Source of the DNA: Oscillospiraceae bacterium | Lineage (GTDB): Bacteria; Bacillota; Clostridia; Oscillospirales; UBA644 | Assembly: GCA_015067385.1 (NCBI GenBank) | Contig: SVMP01000127.1 | Span: 1 to 6,051, forward strand | Length of the DNA stretch: 6,051 nucleotides | Direction of reading: 5' to 3' | Shown: positions 1-5,212 of the stretch, one piece after another | Layout: each line of letters starts with the position of its first letter | Numbering within the stretch: position 1 is the stretch's first letter | The notes under the pieces: generated by a model | Told to the model about the DNA's origin: nothing | Seen by the model: the letters and a program-made list of their open reading frames with translations, nothing else | Database searches by the model: none | Position numbers and translations under genes: made by a program

Positions 1-469
1 AAACACCGACAGACATTCTTCCGTCTCTTATAACTTTCCATTTAGCATTTCTTTGCATACTTTCGGTTATGTACGCATTGACAGCCCCTTGAATATTTCT
101 GCCGAGAACAACACTGTGATATTCTCCGCCTACGTCCGAATGTCTCGTTACTTCAAGAATAACGCCCTCAACTCCGCTCGGAGGATCGAAAGTGTCCGAA
201 TATGCGCACACTCGTCCGTCGCCGAAAGCCGTTACGGCAATCATTTTTTTCGTTTTTACCCATTTGAAACATGCGGTTATGTATGTTTCGGCTTCTTTTT
301 GTTCTGCGGAAAGCGCTGCTGTAAAAGCCGCAGCAAAGCCGAGGGAGATATAATCTCCGTTAAGGGTAAGATTTTGTTTTTCAGCTATTTCTTCGCAGAT
401 GTCTCTGACTGAAGAAACGATAATAAGGGTATCTCCCTGTATATATCTTTGAATAACTTCGTTTCTCAT
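1..469 (-). CDS. Divergent Hsp33-like redox chaperone, N-terminal part (runs off the window edge)
   Basis: An ATG frame of 156 codons runs without a stop to base 1, so the C-terminus lies outside the window. The layout fits the Hsp33 (HslO) N-terminal domain. A beta strand and helix come first (about residues 13-32), then a small-residue helix SLGFAAAFTAAL where the family has a conserved ALGR.LTAA helix. The strand and turn MIAVTAFGDGRVCAYSD matches the family's GxVRGYV turn. The segment from GGEYHSVVL to YITESMQ matches the family's 'EPYxGxVxLVSGEIAEDxxYYxxxSEQ' block. Many signature residues differ, for example the arginine of ALGR, so this is a divergent member or a relative that kept the fold. 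The zinc-binding cysteines of the redox switch would be off-window. The start is 5 bases after the DUF2156 stop. An AGGAGA sits 15 bases upstream, which is too far for a good SD, so translational coupling is likely. Last gene seen in the lepA unit. Confidence 0.6.
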   Translation of the reverse strand, partial: MRNEVIQRYIQGDTLIIVSSVRDICEEIAEKQNLTLNGDYISLGFAAAFTAALSAEQKEAETYITACFKWVKTKKMIAVTAFGDGRVCAYSDTFDPPSGVEGVILEVTRHSDVGGEYHSVVLGRNIQGAVNAYITESMQRNAKWKVIRDGRMSVGV

Positions 470-474
470 ATTTT

Positions 475-1365
475 TTACCGAATGTCTCCTAAGAGAACAG
501 TATGTTTTTCAAGTATTTCTATAGGCTGGTATGAAAGCTTTGAGCGTCTCAATCCCTCATCACCGACATCGTCGCCTCTGTTTATATATTGTATATCGCC
601 TGTCGCATATCTTTTTGCAAATTCGCTGACAAGCATCTGATATGCTCCGTTTATCGATTTATCCGCTTTTTCTATGTGAACAAACAACGTATCGTTTATC
701 GCTTCTCCGAATGTCATTCCGACGATTTTATCTTTTACTTTAAGCACAAGACCGAAAAAACCGTATTTTTCAATGTTGTCCAATACCTCGCAAACTTTTA
801 TTCTTTCCTCTTTCGCAAGAATATTGTCTTTTGTGTTTTCCTTGGAATAAACTTCAAAAAATTCTTTGATCTGACCGATATTCTTTTCCGTTATCTCTTC
901 AAAAGAATGATTCGGATTTTCCTTTTTAAATTTGTTTATGTGGTTTTTTTGCCCGTGAAATTTTTTGCCGGAAAAGTATTTCAGATCATCGGCTTTGTAA
1001 AAATAGTCAAAACTGTCTCTGTCCGAAACAGTATGCAGTATCTCGAAATTTTCCTCAAGTTTTTTTAACTCGCACGACGATACCGCGAAAAAGAACGGCT
1101 GAAGATCGTTTTTATTGCAGTAGTCGAAAATTTTACGAATGTCTTTTTCTTCGTTTTCACCAAAGGGCAGACAAAACGACGGAGCTTCTTTCGGGTAGAC
1201 GGCTTTTAGAAAAAGCGTGCCGTCTTCTATCGCATATTCGGTTTTTAGATAGTCCCGCCACATGAATATGCCGCCCAAAGAAAAATCGCTCAACCCGGAT
1301 CCTCTCTTTTTTAAAAACGGGAGAATGATATTTGCATCATCAAGCTCAAGCTTTTTAAATATCAT
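475..1365 (-). CDS. DUF2156 / LPG-synthase-C family acyltransferase-like protein
   Basis: This 296-residue protein resembles the stand-alone clostridial proteins built around the phosphatidylglycerol lysyltransferase C-terminal (DUF2156) domain, which has a doubled GNAT-like acyltransferase fold related to MprF and Fem proteins. Visible landmarks are an N-terminal half ending near residue 115, the basic motif KKFHGQKNHINKF (134-146), a central GNAT-like strand pair GFFGLVLKVKDKIVGMTFGE (202-221), the HIEKAD segment (230-235) and the C-terminal block INRGDDVGDEGLRRSKLSY (261-279), which is highly characteristic of the family. No membrane segments are visible, so unlike MprF it should be cytosolic. 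The family transfers aminoacyl or acyl groups; the substrate here is unknown. Its start overlaps the methyltransferase stop by 4 bases (ATGA) with only a weak SD, which implies coupled translation. The length is normal for the single-gene family form. Sure of the family, not of the reaction. Confidence 0.85.
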   Translation of the reverse strand: MIFKKLELDDANIILPFLKKRGSGLSDFSLGGIFMWRDYLKTEYAIEDGTLFLKAVYPKEAPSFCLPFGENEEKDIRKIFDYCNKNDLQPFFFAVSSCELKKLEENFEILHTVSDRDSFDYFYKADDLKYFSGKKFHGQKNHINKFKKENPNHSFEEITEKNIGQIKEFFEVYSKENTKDNILAKEERIKVCEVLDNIEKYGFFGLVLKVKDKIVGMTFGEAINDTLFVHIEKADKSINGAYQMLVSEFAKRYATGDIQYINRGDDVGDEGLRRSKLSYQPIEILEKHTVLLGDIR

Positions 1366-2072
1366 ATTTCTGCCTTTCGTTTTTGCGCAATAAATATTTC
1401 TCTGCCCATAAAGGAGAAAACTTTAATGGGAGTGAATCCTTTTTGTTTGAGAAGATTTTTCAGTTCTTCCCTTGTGTAGAGAGTTTCTTTAACGATACTG
1501 TCATAACGCTCATATTCCTGACCGTCTCCCGAAAAGACCGTTATGTAGTTCGTGAGGACTCCTCTTGAAAACGCACCGTCAAGAATGAGGGTGGATGTTT
1601 CTCTGTCAATAACCCGAAGTGATGCATTCTTTTTCATTAAGGCTTCTGTCTTTACATCAAATATAAAATAACCGTTCGGCTCTGTGAAATTTATAAGCCT
1701 GCCTATAAATGAGTTCAGCTGTTTTCTTGTTAAATGATTGAGTGTGTCAAGAGAACAGAAGCAAAGGTCGTATGCTCCGTAAAGGTCGATCTTTTCAAGA
1801 GGTTGACAGATAAGATGCGGTTCGATTCCGCTTTCGTCAAGCTTCTCTGCCGCCAGTTCAAGCATTTCGGGTGAAATATCGACCCCTGTACACGAATATC
1901 CTCTTTTGGTGAGCTCTGCTATTAATGTACCTGTACCGCATCCGCAGTCTACCGCAAGTCCTTCTTTGGGTAAGAATGGTGCTTTTTCAAATATTCTGTC
2001 CAGGTAGTCTATGTGATCGAAGCCATCTGTAAATTCATCATAAACAGAGGCAATAATATCATAATCCGTCAT
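1362..2072 (-). CDS. Class I SAM-dependent methyltransferase
   Basis: This 236-residue protein has a Rossmann-type methyltransferase domain. Motif I is VDCGCGTGTL (41-50), the glycine-rich SAM loop. The acidic end of strand 2 is GVDIS (63-67), expected to bind the ribose hydroxyls. A motif IV-like segment, CFCSLDTLNHL (104-114), follows, and GYFIFDV (134-140) forms the next core strand. The N-terminal MTDYDIIASVYDEFTDG resembles the Y..(IA)..YD segment common in small-molecule and uncharacterised methyltransferases. The C-terminal half adds a mostly beta insertion (about 150-195) and a final helix-strand, EELKNLLKQKGFTPIKVF. The substrate cannot be read from the sequence. The start overlaps the lepA stop by 4 bases (GAATGACG), with no clear SD, so it probably depends on ribosomes finishing lepA. 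The domain is certain; pathway and substrate are unknown. Confidence 0.9.
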   Translation of the reverse strand: MTDYDIIASVYDEFTDGFDHIDYLDRIFEKAPFLPKEGLAVDCGCGTGTLIAELTKRGYSCTGVDISPEMLELAAEKLDESGIEPHLICQPLEKIDLYGAYDLCFCSLDTLNHLTRKQLNSFIGRLINFTEPNGYFIFDVKTEALMKKNASLRVIDRETSTLILDGAFSRGVLTNYITVFSGDGQEYERYDSIVKETLYTREELKNLLKQKGFTPIKVFSFMGREIFIAQKRKAEI

Positions 2073-3877
2073 TCGTCAAATTTAAGAACAGACATGAACG
2101 CTTCCTGGCTCAGTTCGACTGTACCGAAGGAGCGCATTCTCTTCTTACCTTCTTTCTGTTTTTCAAGAAGTTTCTTTTTACGTGTAATATCGCCGCCGTA
2201 ACATTTTGCAAGAACGTCTTTTCTCATCGCTTTAACAGTCTCTCTTGCAATTATCTTGCCTCCGACAGCTGCCTGGATAGGTATTTCAAAAAGCTGACGG
2301 GGAATGTTTTCCTTGAGTCGTTCAGCTATTTTTCTGCCTCTTGAATATGCTTTGTCCGTATGTACGATAAATGAAAGTGCGTCAACGATATCTCCGTTAA
2401 GAAGAATGTCAAGCTTGACAAGCTTACTTTCAAGATAGTCTTCAAATTCGTAGTCGAGAGAAGCATATCCTCTTGTTTTTGATTTGAGAGCATCGAAAAA
2501 GTCGTAAATTATCTCGTTGAGGGGTAAACTGTAGTGCAGATTTACTCTTGTTTCATCTATATATGTCATGTTTTTGAATACACCGCGACGTTCAGTGCAA
2601 AGATCCATGATCGTTCCGATGTAATCCGTCGGCGCTAAAATATCTGCTTTAACAAACGGCTCGTATGCCGTTGCAATATCTGACGGAGAGGGGAATGCCG
2701 ATGGGTTGGATAAAAATTCCACTTCGCCCGTCATTTTTTTGATCTTATATATAACGCTCGGCGCGGTTGTTACAAGGTCAAGATTATATTCTCTTTCAAG
2801 TCTTTCCTGGATTATTTCCATGTGGAGAAGACCGAGAAAACCGCATCGGAAACCAAAACCGAGCGCTGCGGACGATTCTTTCTCGAAAGAAAGGGAAGCA
2901 TCGTTTAACTGAAGCTTTTCAAGAGCTTCACGAAGATCTTCGTATTTTGCTCCGTCAGCGGGGTAGATACCCGAAAATACCATCGGCTGAACTTTCTTGT
3001 AACCGGGCATAGGCTCGTCCGCAGGGTTCTCCGCATGTGTTACGGTATCGCCTACCTGCGTATCCTGAACCGTTTTTATGGATGCCATTATATAACCGAC
3101 TTCGCCTGCTTCGATCTCTTCTTCTTTCTCAAAACCGAACGGTCTTAAACATCCGACTTCAACAACATCGAATTCAGCACCCGTAGACATAAGACGGATC
3201 TTTTCGCCTGCGCGAAGTGTGCCGTCTACTACTCGGACGTAAACTATAACGCCTCGGTAAGAGTCGTATATGCTGTCGAATATGAGAGCTTTAAGAGGTG
3301 CGTTTTTATCGCCTGTCGGTGCAGGTACGTTCTTTACGATCTGTTCGAGGATCTCTTCGCAGTTTTCTCCCGTTTTTGCGGAAACCCTCGGAGCATCTTC
3401 CGCGGGAATACCGATGATGTCTTCTATTTCTTTTATAACTCTGTCGGGATCTGCGGAGGGAAGGTCTATTTTGTTTATTACGGGTACGATCTCAAGATCG
3501 TTGTCCACTGCGAGATACGTATTTGCAAGTGTTTGCGCTTCGATACCCTGTGATGCGTCAACAACAAGTACGGCACCCTCGCAGGCAACAAGAGAACGGG
3601 ATACTTCATAGTTAAAGTCAACATGACCCGGAGTGTCGATGAGGTTAAAGGTGTAGGTCTTGCCGTCTTTTGCCGTATAATGCATTTTTACGGCACGTGC
3701 CTTTATTGTGATGCCTCTTTCTCTTTCAAGATCCATGTTGTCGAGAAGCTGTGCTTCCATATCTCTGTCGGCAACGGTTTTTGTAAGCTGCAAAAGCCTG
3801 TCCGCAAGAGTTGATTTACCGTGGTCGATATGCGCTATTATGGAAAAATTACGTATAAGACTGATGTCGTTATTCAT
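2069..3877 (-). CDS. lepA: Elongation factor 4 (LepA), ribosome-associated translational GTPase
   Basis: This 602-residue protein is a full-length LepA/EF4. All GTPase motifs are intact: G1 AHIDHGKS (15-22), G2 RGIT (54-57), G3 DTPGH (81-85), G4 NKID (135-138) and G5 SAKTG (166-170). Domains II, III and V follow, then the LepA-specific C-terminal domain, recognised by CYGGDITRKKKLLEKQ and the near-terminal KKRMRSFGTVELSQEAF. The C-terminal domain separates it from EF-G, TypA and TetM, which lack it. EF4 acts on the ribosome, where it is linked to back-translocation, ribosome remodelling and initiation efficiency. The start gives the usual short lead before IRNFSIIAHIDHGKS. The best SD, GGGTGA, lies only 3 bases before the ATG, which is unusually close. 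It is the first protein gene after the structured gap and heads a coupled cluster with the methyltransferase, DUF2156 and Hsp33-like genes. Confidence 0.98.
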   Translation of the reverse strand: MNNDISLIRNFSIIAHIDHGKSTLADRLLQLTKTVADRDMEAQLLDNMDLERERGITIKARAVKMHYTAKDGKTYTFNLIDTPGHVDFNYEVSRSLVACEGAVLVVDASQGIEAQTLANTYLAVDNDLEIVPVINKIDLPSADPDRVIKEIEDIIGIPAEDAPRVSAKTGENCEEILEQIVKNVPAPTGDKNAPLKALIFDSIYDSYRGVIVYVRVVDGTLRAGEKIRLMSTGAEFDVVEVGCLRPFGFEKEEEIEAGEVGYIMASIKTVQDTQVGDTVTHAENPADEPMPGYKKVQPMVFSGIYPADGAKYEDLREALEKLQLNDASLSFEKESSAALGFGFRCGFLGLLHMEIIQERLEREYNLDLVTTAPSVIYKIKKMTGEVEFLSNPSAFPSPSDIATAYEPFVKADILAPTDYIGTIMDLCTERRGVFKNMTYIDETRVNLHYSLPLNEIIYDFFDALKSKTRGYASLDYEFEDYLESKLVKLDILLNGDIVDALSFIVHTDKAYSRGRKIAERLKENIPRQLFEIPIQAAVGGKIIARETVKAMRKDVLAKCYGGDITRKKKLLEKQKEGKKRMRSFGTVELSQEAFMSVLKFDE

Positions 3878-3899
3878 ATGTCACCCAAAAATCCGAAAA

Positions 3900-3929
3900 T
3901 GTATAATAAAAATATTGTTTCTATAACAA
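3900..3929 (-). promoter_or_regulatory. Possible weak lepA promoter
   Basis: On the minus strand TTGTTA (3924-3929) and TATACA (3900-3905) are separated by 18 bases, in A/T-rich DNA just upstream of lepA. Transcription would start about 16 bases before the ATG, giving a very short leader. The match is only moderate. The -35 overlaps the T-rich tail of the terminator-like stem at 3925-3987, as expected if lepA restarts after the upstream RNA ends. Alternatively lepA is read from upstream through that stem. Confidence 0.35.
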
Positions 3930-3987
3930 CAAAACGACGCTCCAAAAGCCAAAGCATATTTTATGCTCCGGTCAGTGTTCGGGCGTC
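3925..3987 (-). terminator. Terminator-like branched stem upstream of lepA
   Basis: On the minus strand GACGC (3983-3987) pairs with GCGTC (3936-3940). The enclosed sequence holds a 10-base-pair hairpin, CCGGAGCATA (3962-3971) with TATGCTTTGG (3949-3958), over a 3-base loop; two of the pairs are G-U, which favours the minus strand. The outer stem is followed at once by GTTTTGTTGTT. It could end the structured RNA upstream, or attenuate transcription entering lepA. The stem is branched rather than a simple hairpin and the U-tract is interrupted by G, so termination may be partial. Confidence 0.4.
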
Positions 3988-3995
3988 TTGAAAAT

Positions 3996-4195
3996 ATAAG
4001 GGTTTATAATAAATTTCCCGCACGGCCGTGGGGAATACACGGTTTTGCAACTGTGCAATTCTACGGCAAATTTAAGCCCTGCTTCTATAGTGGGTTAATT
4101 CCTCTCCGCTGTTTTGTGCTCCCAACATTCGGAGATGTCTCCGAGAGGTCTGCTCCCCCGCAGCGGAAGCCGGAATCCCAAATCACAGGTGTAGG
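3996..4195 (-). ncRNA. Candidate structured RNA (or lepA leader), family not identified
   Basis: The gap between the DUF1292 gene and lepA (3878-4242) has no convincing ORF but strong minus-strand folding potential. Hairpin 1 (4092-4179): GGG + ATTCC (4172-4179) pairs with GGAAT (4098-4102) and CCC (4092-4094). Inside it CCGCTG (4161-4166) pairs with CAGCGG (4106-4111), and an apical TCGGAG/CTCCGA stem spans 4129-4144. Hairpin 2 (4000-4079): the base GGG..AAATTT (4068-4079) pairs with AAATTT (4011-4016) and CCC (4000-4002); above it are GCCGT/ACGGC (4063-4067 with 4025-4029), GAAT/ATTC and GCAC/GTGT. The last stem uses a G-U pair that would be an A-C mismatch on the plus strand, supporting minus-strand transcription. 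A TATAAT box lies just upstream and a terminator-like stem just downstream. I checked from memory for tmRNA, SRP RNA, RNase P, T-box and common riboswitch signatures and found none. Ends are approximate. Confidence 0.55.
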
Positions 4196-4200
4196 TTTTA

Positions 4201-4206
4201 ATTATA
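4201..4206 (-). promoter_or_regulatory. Consensus -10 box upstream of the structured RNA
   Basis: A perfect TATAAT on the minus strand lies 37 bases past the DUF1292 stop, in the sequence CGGTTATAATTAAAACC. A start about 7 bases downstream would place the 5' end near 4194, just before hairpin 1 of the candidate RNA. No good -35 hexamer is seen 16-18 bases upstream (CTGCGC lies there), so the promoter is weak, activator-dependent, or the match is chance. Read-through from the DUF1292 promoter is the alternative source of the RNA. Confidence 0.4.
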
Positions 4207-4242
4207 ACCGCAGAACACGAACCGCGCAGGAAGATTTATAAC

Positions 4243-4560
4243 TTATTCTTCGTCTTCGTCTCCGTCGGAGAAATCTTCGTCGATCATAAATTCTTCTTCG
4301 TCGAGCTTTTCTTCAAGAAGACGGAGCACTGCGTTGAACTCATCTTCGTTTTCAATAGAGGAAAGCATGCAATCGTCGCCTTCTGTCTCATCAACACGCA
4401 AGATGGTAAATTCGCATTCATCATCGTCAAAATGTTCTTCTTCAACAAGCGCAAGATAATCTTTTCCGTTATACTCTACGCCGTCAACAACTACGAAGTT
4501 TATCTCTTTATCGTCTTCGTCGTAAAGAGTAATTATTTCATCTCTTTCAATTTCTGCCAT
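4243..4560 (-). CDS. DUF1292 family (YrzB-like) small acidic protein
   Basis: This 105-residue protein is extremely acidic: 44 of 105 residues are Asp or Glu. It matches the pattern of DUF1292 proteins found across Firmicutes: an opening strand EIITLYDEDDKEINFVVVD, then VEYNGKDYLALVEEE, in which a short domain reads out as Y.GK.Y..L, then CEFTILRVDE and an acidic C-terminal helix EFNAVLRLLEEKLDEEE. No membrane segment, signal peptide or catalytic motif is seen. The function of the family is unknown. The start is well supported: AGGAGA (4566-4571) lies 5 bases before the ATG, and a near-consensus promoter lies further upstream. The tail, DFSDGDEDEE, is low complexity. In many Firmicutes this family sits near alanyl-tRNA synthetase and YqgF/RuvX genes (from memory); here its downstream neighbour is instead the structured RNA and lepA. 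Confidence 0.85.
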   Translation of the reverse strand: MAEIERDEIITLYDEDDKEINFVVVDGVEYNGKDYLALVEEEHFDDDECEFTILRVDETEGDDCMLSSIENEDEFNAVLRLLEEKLDEEEFMIDEDFSDGDEDEE

Positions 4561-4625
4561 GATGTTCTCCTGTTTTGCTTGATGTTTTTAGTTTATGCTG
4601 TATCATTCATTTTATTCTATAATAT

Positions 4626-4654
4626 ATAATACACTAAAAAAATGTTCTTGTCAA
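4626..4654 (-). promoter_or_regulatory. Strong sigma-A promoter for the DUF1292 gene
   Basis: On the minus strand a perfect TTGACA (4649-4654), a 17-base spacer and TATTAT (4626-4631) form a near-consensus promoter. An A-tract directly upstream of the -35 could serve as an UP element. The predicted 5' untranslated region is about 60 bases, A-rich, and ends in an AGGAGA SD. This promoter is divergent from the tRNA promoter at 4758-4786 and may also supply read-through into the structured RNA and lepA, since no clear terminator follows the DUF1292 stop. Confidence 0.85.
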
Positions 4655-4757
4655 TCTTTTTTTTGAAAATATCGTTATTTTATTATCAAAAATTTTCTCG
4701 TGAATACGGTCTTTTGTGAGTTTACAAAAATGTAACAAAAAAAGTGTCGAAAGGGTA

Positions 4758-4786
4758 TTGACAAACGAGAAATTTTGTAGTATAAT
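4758..4786 (+). promoter_or_regulatory. Consensus sigma-A promoter for the tRNA cluster
   Basis: TTGACA (4758-4763), a 17-base spacer and TATAAT (4781-4786) match the consensus at all twelve positions. A-rich tracts upstream (about 4725-4742) could act as an UP element, as is usual for stable RNA promoters. Transcription should start near 4793, about 33 bases before the mature 5' end of tRNA-Met, leaving a short leader for RNase P to remove. Confidence 0.92.
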
Positions 4787-4825
4787 AACCAAGCTTACTG
4801 ATGCGATGCGTCAGACAAGCAATGT

Positions 4826-4902
4826 GGCGGAATAGCTCAGTTGGCTAGAGCACTCGGTTCATACCCGAACGGTCGGCGGTTCAAATCCACCTTCCGCTAC
4901 CA
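4826..4902 (+). tRNA. tRNA-Met (CAT), elongator type
   Basis: A 77-base cloverleaf with encoded CCA. The acceptor GGCGGAA pairs with TTCCGCT (pair 1-72 is G-U), the D-stem is GCTC/GAGC, the anticodon loop is TTCATAC with CAT at 34-36, and the discriminator is A73. It is not the initiator, which would have an unpaired 1-72 and the three G-C pairs at the base of the anticodon stem. It does not look like tRNA-Ile2 either, from its acceptor and T-arm. Two stem positions are odd: C27-A43 at the top of the anticodon stem and C51-A63 in the T-stem are mismatches. All other stems pair. First gene of the tRNA transcript. Confidence 0.93.
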
Positions 4903-4905
4903 CAT

Positions 4906-4980
4906 GGCCCGTTAGTCAAGCGGTTAAGACACGGCCCTTTCACGGCTGGGGCAGCAGTTCGATTCTGCTACGGGTCACCA
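4906..4980 (+). tRNA. tRNA-Glu (TTC), copy 1
   Basis: A 75-base cloverleaf with encoded CCA, 3 bases after tRNA-Met. The acceptor GGCCCGT pairs with ACGGGTC, the anticodon stem is CGGCC/GGCTG around the loop CTTTCAC, giving anticodon TTC, and the T-arm is AGCAG/CTGCT. All stems pair, with G-U at 2-71 and 28-42. It must be processed from the same precursor as tRNA-Met. A perfect 13-base-pair hairpin starts at the base right after the CCA. Identical over its whole length to copy 2 at 5055-5129. Confidence 0.97.
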
Positions 4981-5013
4981 AGAACGTCAAGATTTTATAT
5001 CTTGACGTTCTTT
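4981..5013 (+). terminator. Perfect hairpin with weak U-tract after tRNA-Glu copy 1
   Basis: AGAACGTCAAGAT (4981-4993) and ATCTTGACGTTCT (4999-5011) form a perfect 13-base-pair stem with loop TTTAT. Only a short run follows (TT, then AATG). The stem is strong but the U-tract is poor, so it looks like a partial terminator or a processing and 3'-protection signal between the two tRNA-Glu genes. The second copy has no evident promoter of its own, which implies some read-through. Confidence 0.65.
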
Positions 5014-5054
5014 AATGAAAATCTCCCGAGTCGCATGGCTCAAAAATTAAAAAC

Positions 5055-5129
5055 GGCCCGTTAGTCAAGCGGTTAAGACACGGCCCTTTCACGGCTGGGG
5101 CAGCAGTTCGATTCTGCTACGGGTCACCA
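5055..5129 (+). tRNA. tRNA-Glu (TTC), copy 2, identical to copy 1
   Basis: The 75-base sequence, including CCA, is identical to 4906-4980, so it has the same TTC anticodon and fully paired cloverleaf. The identity stops sharply at the gene ends: the flanks share only a short A-rich start to the following hairpin. I see no usable promoter in the 74-base spacer (a TTGACG at 5002-5007 has no -10 at the right distance). Expression therefore probably depends on reading through the hairpin at 4981-5013. A strong terminator follows directly. Confidence 0.97.
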
Positions 5130-5130
5130 A

Positions 5131-5166
5131 AGAAACATCCGAATTATTTCGGGTGTTTCTTTTTTT
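5131..5166 (+). terminator. Strong intrinsic terminator of the tRNA cluster
   Basis: AGAAACATCCGAA (5131-5143) pairs with TTCGGGTGTTTCT (5148-5160) over 13 pairs, one of them T-G, with loop TTAT. Six further T follow the stem, and the stem's own end is T-rich. This is a textbook rho-independent terminator for the plus-strand tRNA transcript. In reverse it has only a short U-tract, but could stop leftover minus-strand transcripts from the converging gene. Confidence 0.92.
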
Positions 5167-5179
5167 GTACATTGAAATT

Positions 5180-5204
5180 ATCTCCGGGAGATCTTCCCGG
5201 AGAT
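5180..5204 (-). terminator. Inverted repeat downstream of the winged-helix gene
   Basis: A perfect 10-base-pair stem, ATCTCCGGGA with TCCCGGAGAT, over a 5-base loop, starts 8 bases past the stop of the minus-strand gene. On the minus strand it is followed by AATTTC, a poor U-tract, so it is a weak or rho-assisted terminator, or a 3'-end stabiliser. The tRNA terminator stem just beyond may serve as backup. Confidence 0.55.
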
Positions 5205-5212
5205 GTCTGTTC

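Noticed and set aside
53..412. Plus-strand 119-codon ORF near the left edge
   Set aside because: It is antisense to the Hsp33-like frame, whose protein has a sensible family layout and operon spacing; the plus-strand protein resembles nothing and has no SD.
589..1068. Plus-strand 159-codon ORF rich in Phe
   Set aside because: Antisense shadow of the DUF2156 gene; lysine-rich minus-strand codons read as phenylalanine-rich on the other strand.
3996..4195. Assignment of the gap RNA to 6S RNA, raiA RNA, RNase P, tmRNA, SRP RNA or a known riboswitch
   Set aside because: The 5' part pairs with the middle rather than the 3' end, unlike the single long 6S hairpin, and the signature sequences I know for tmRNA, SRP, RNase P, T-box, lysine, cobalamin and M-box elements are absent. 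I cannot recall the raiA consensus well enough to call or exclude it.
3963..4241. 92-codon plus-strand ORF in the gap upstream of lepA
   Set aside because: No SD or promoter in the right place, no recognisable domain, unusual composition, and it lies across the palindromic stems of the candidate RNA. It is more simply explained as an open frame by chance.
4906..5129. Duplicated tRNA-Glu as a sign of an integrated mobile element (attachment site)
   Set aside because: The repeat is the whole tRNA, not just its 3' end; only 74 bases separate the copies and no integrase or phage gene is in the window. Tandem gene duplication is simpler.
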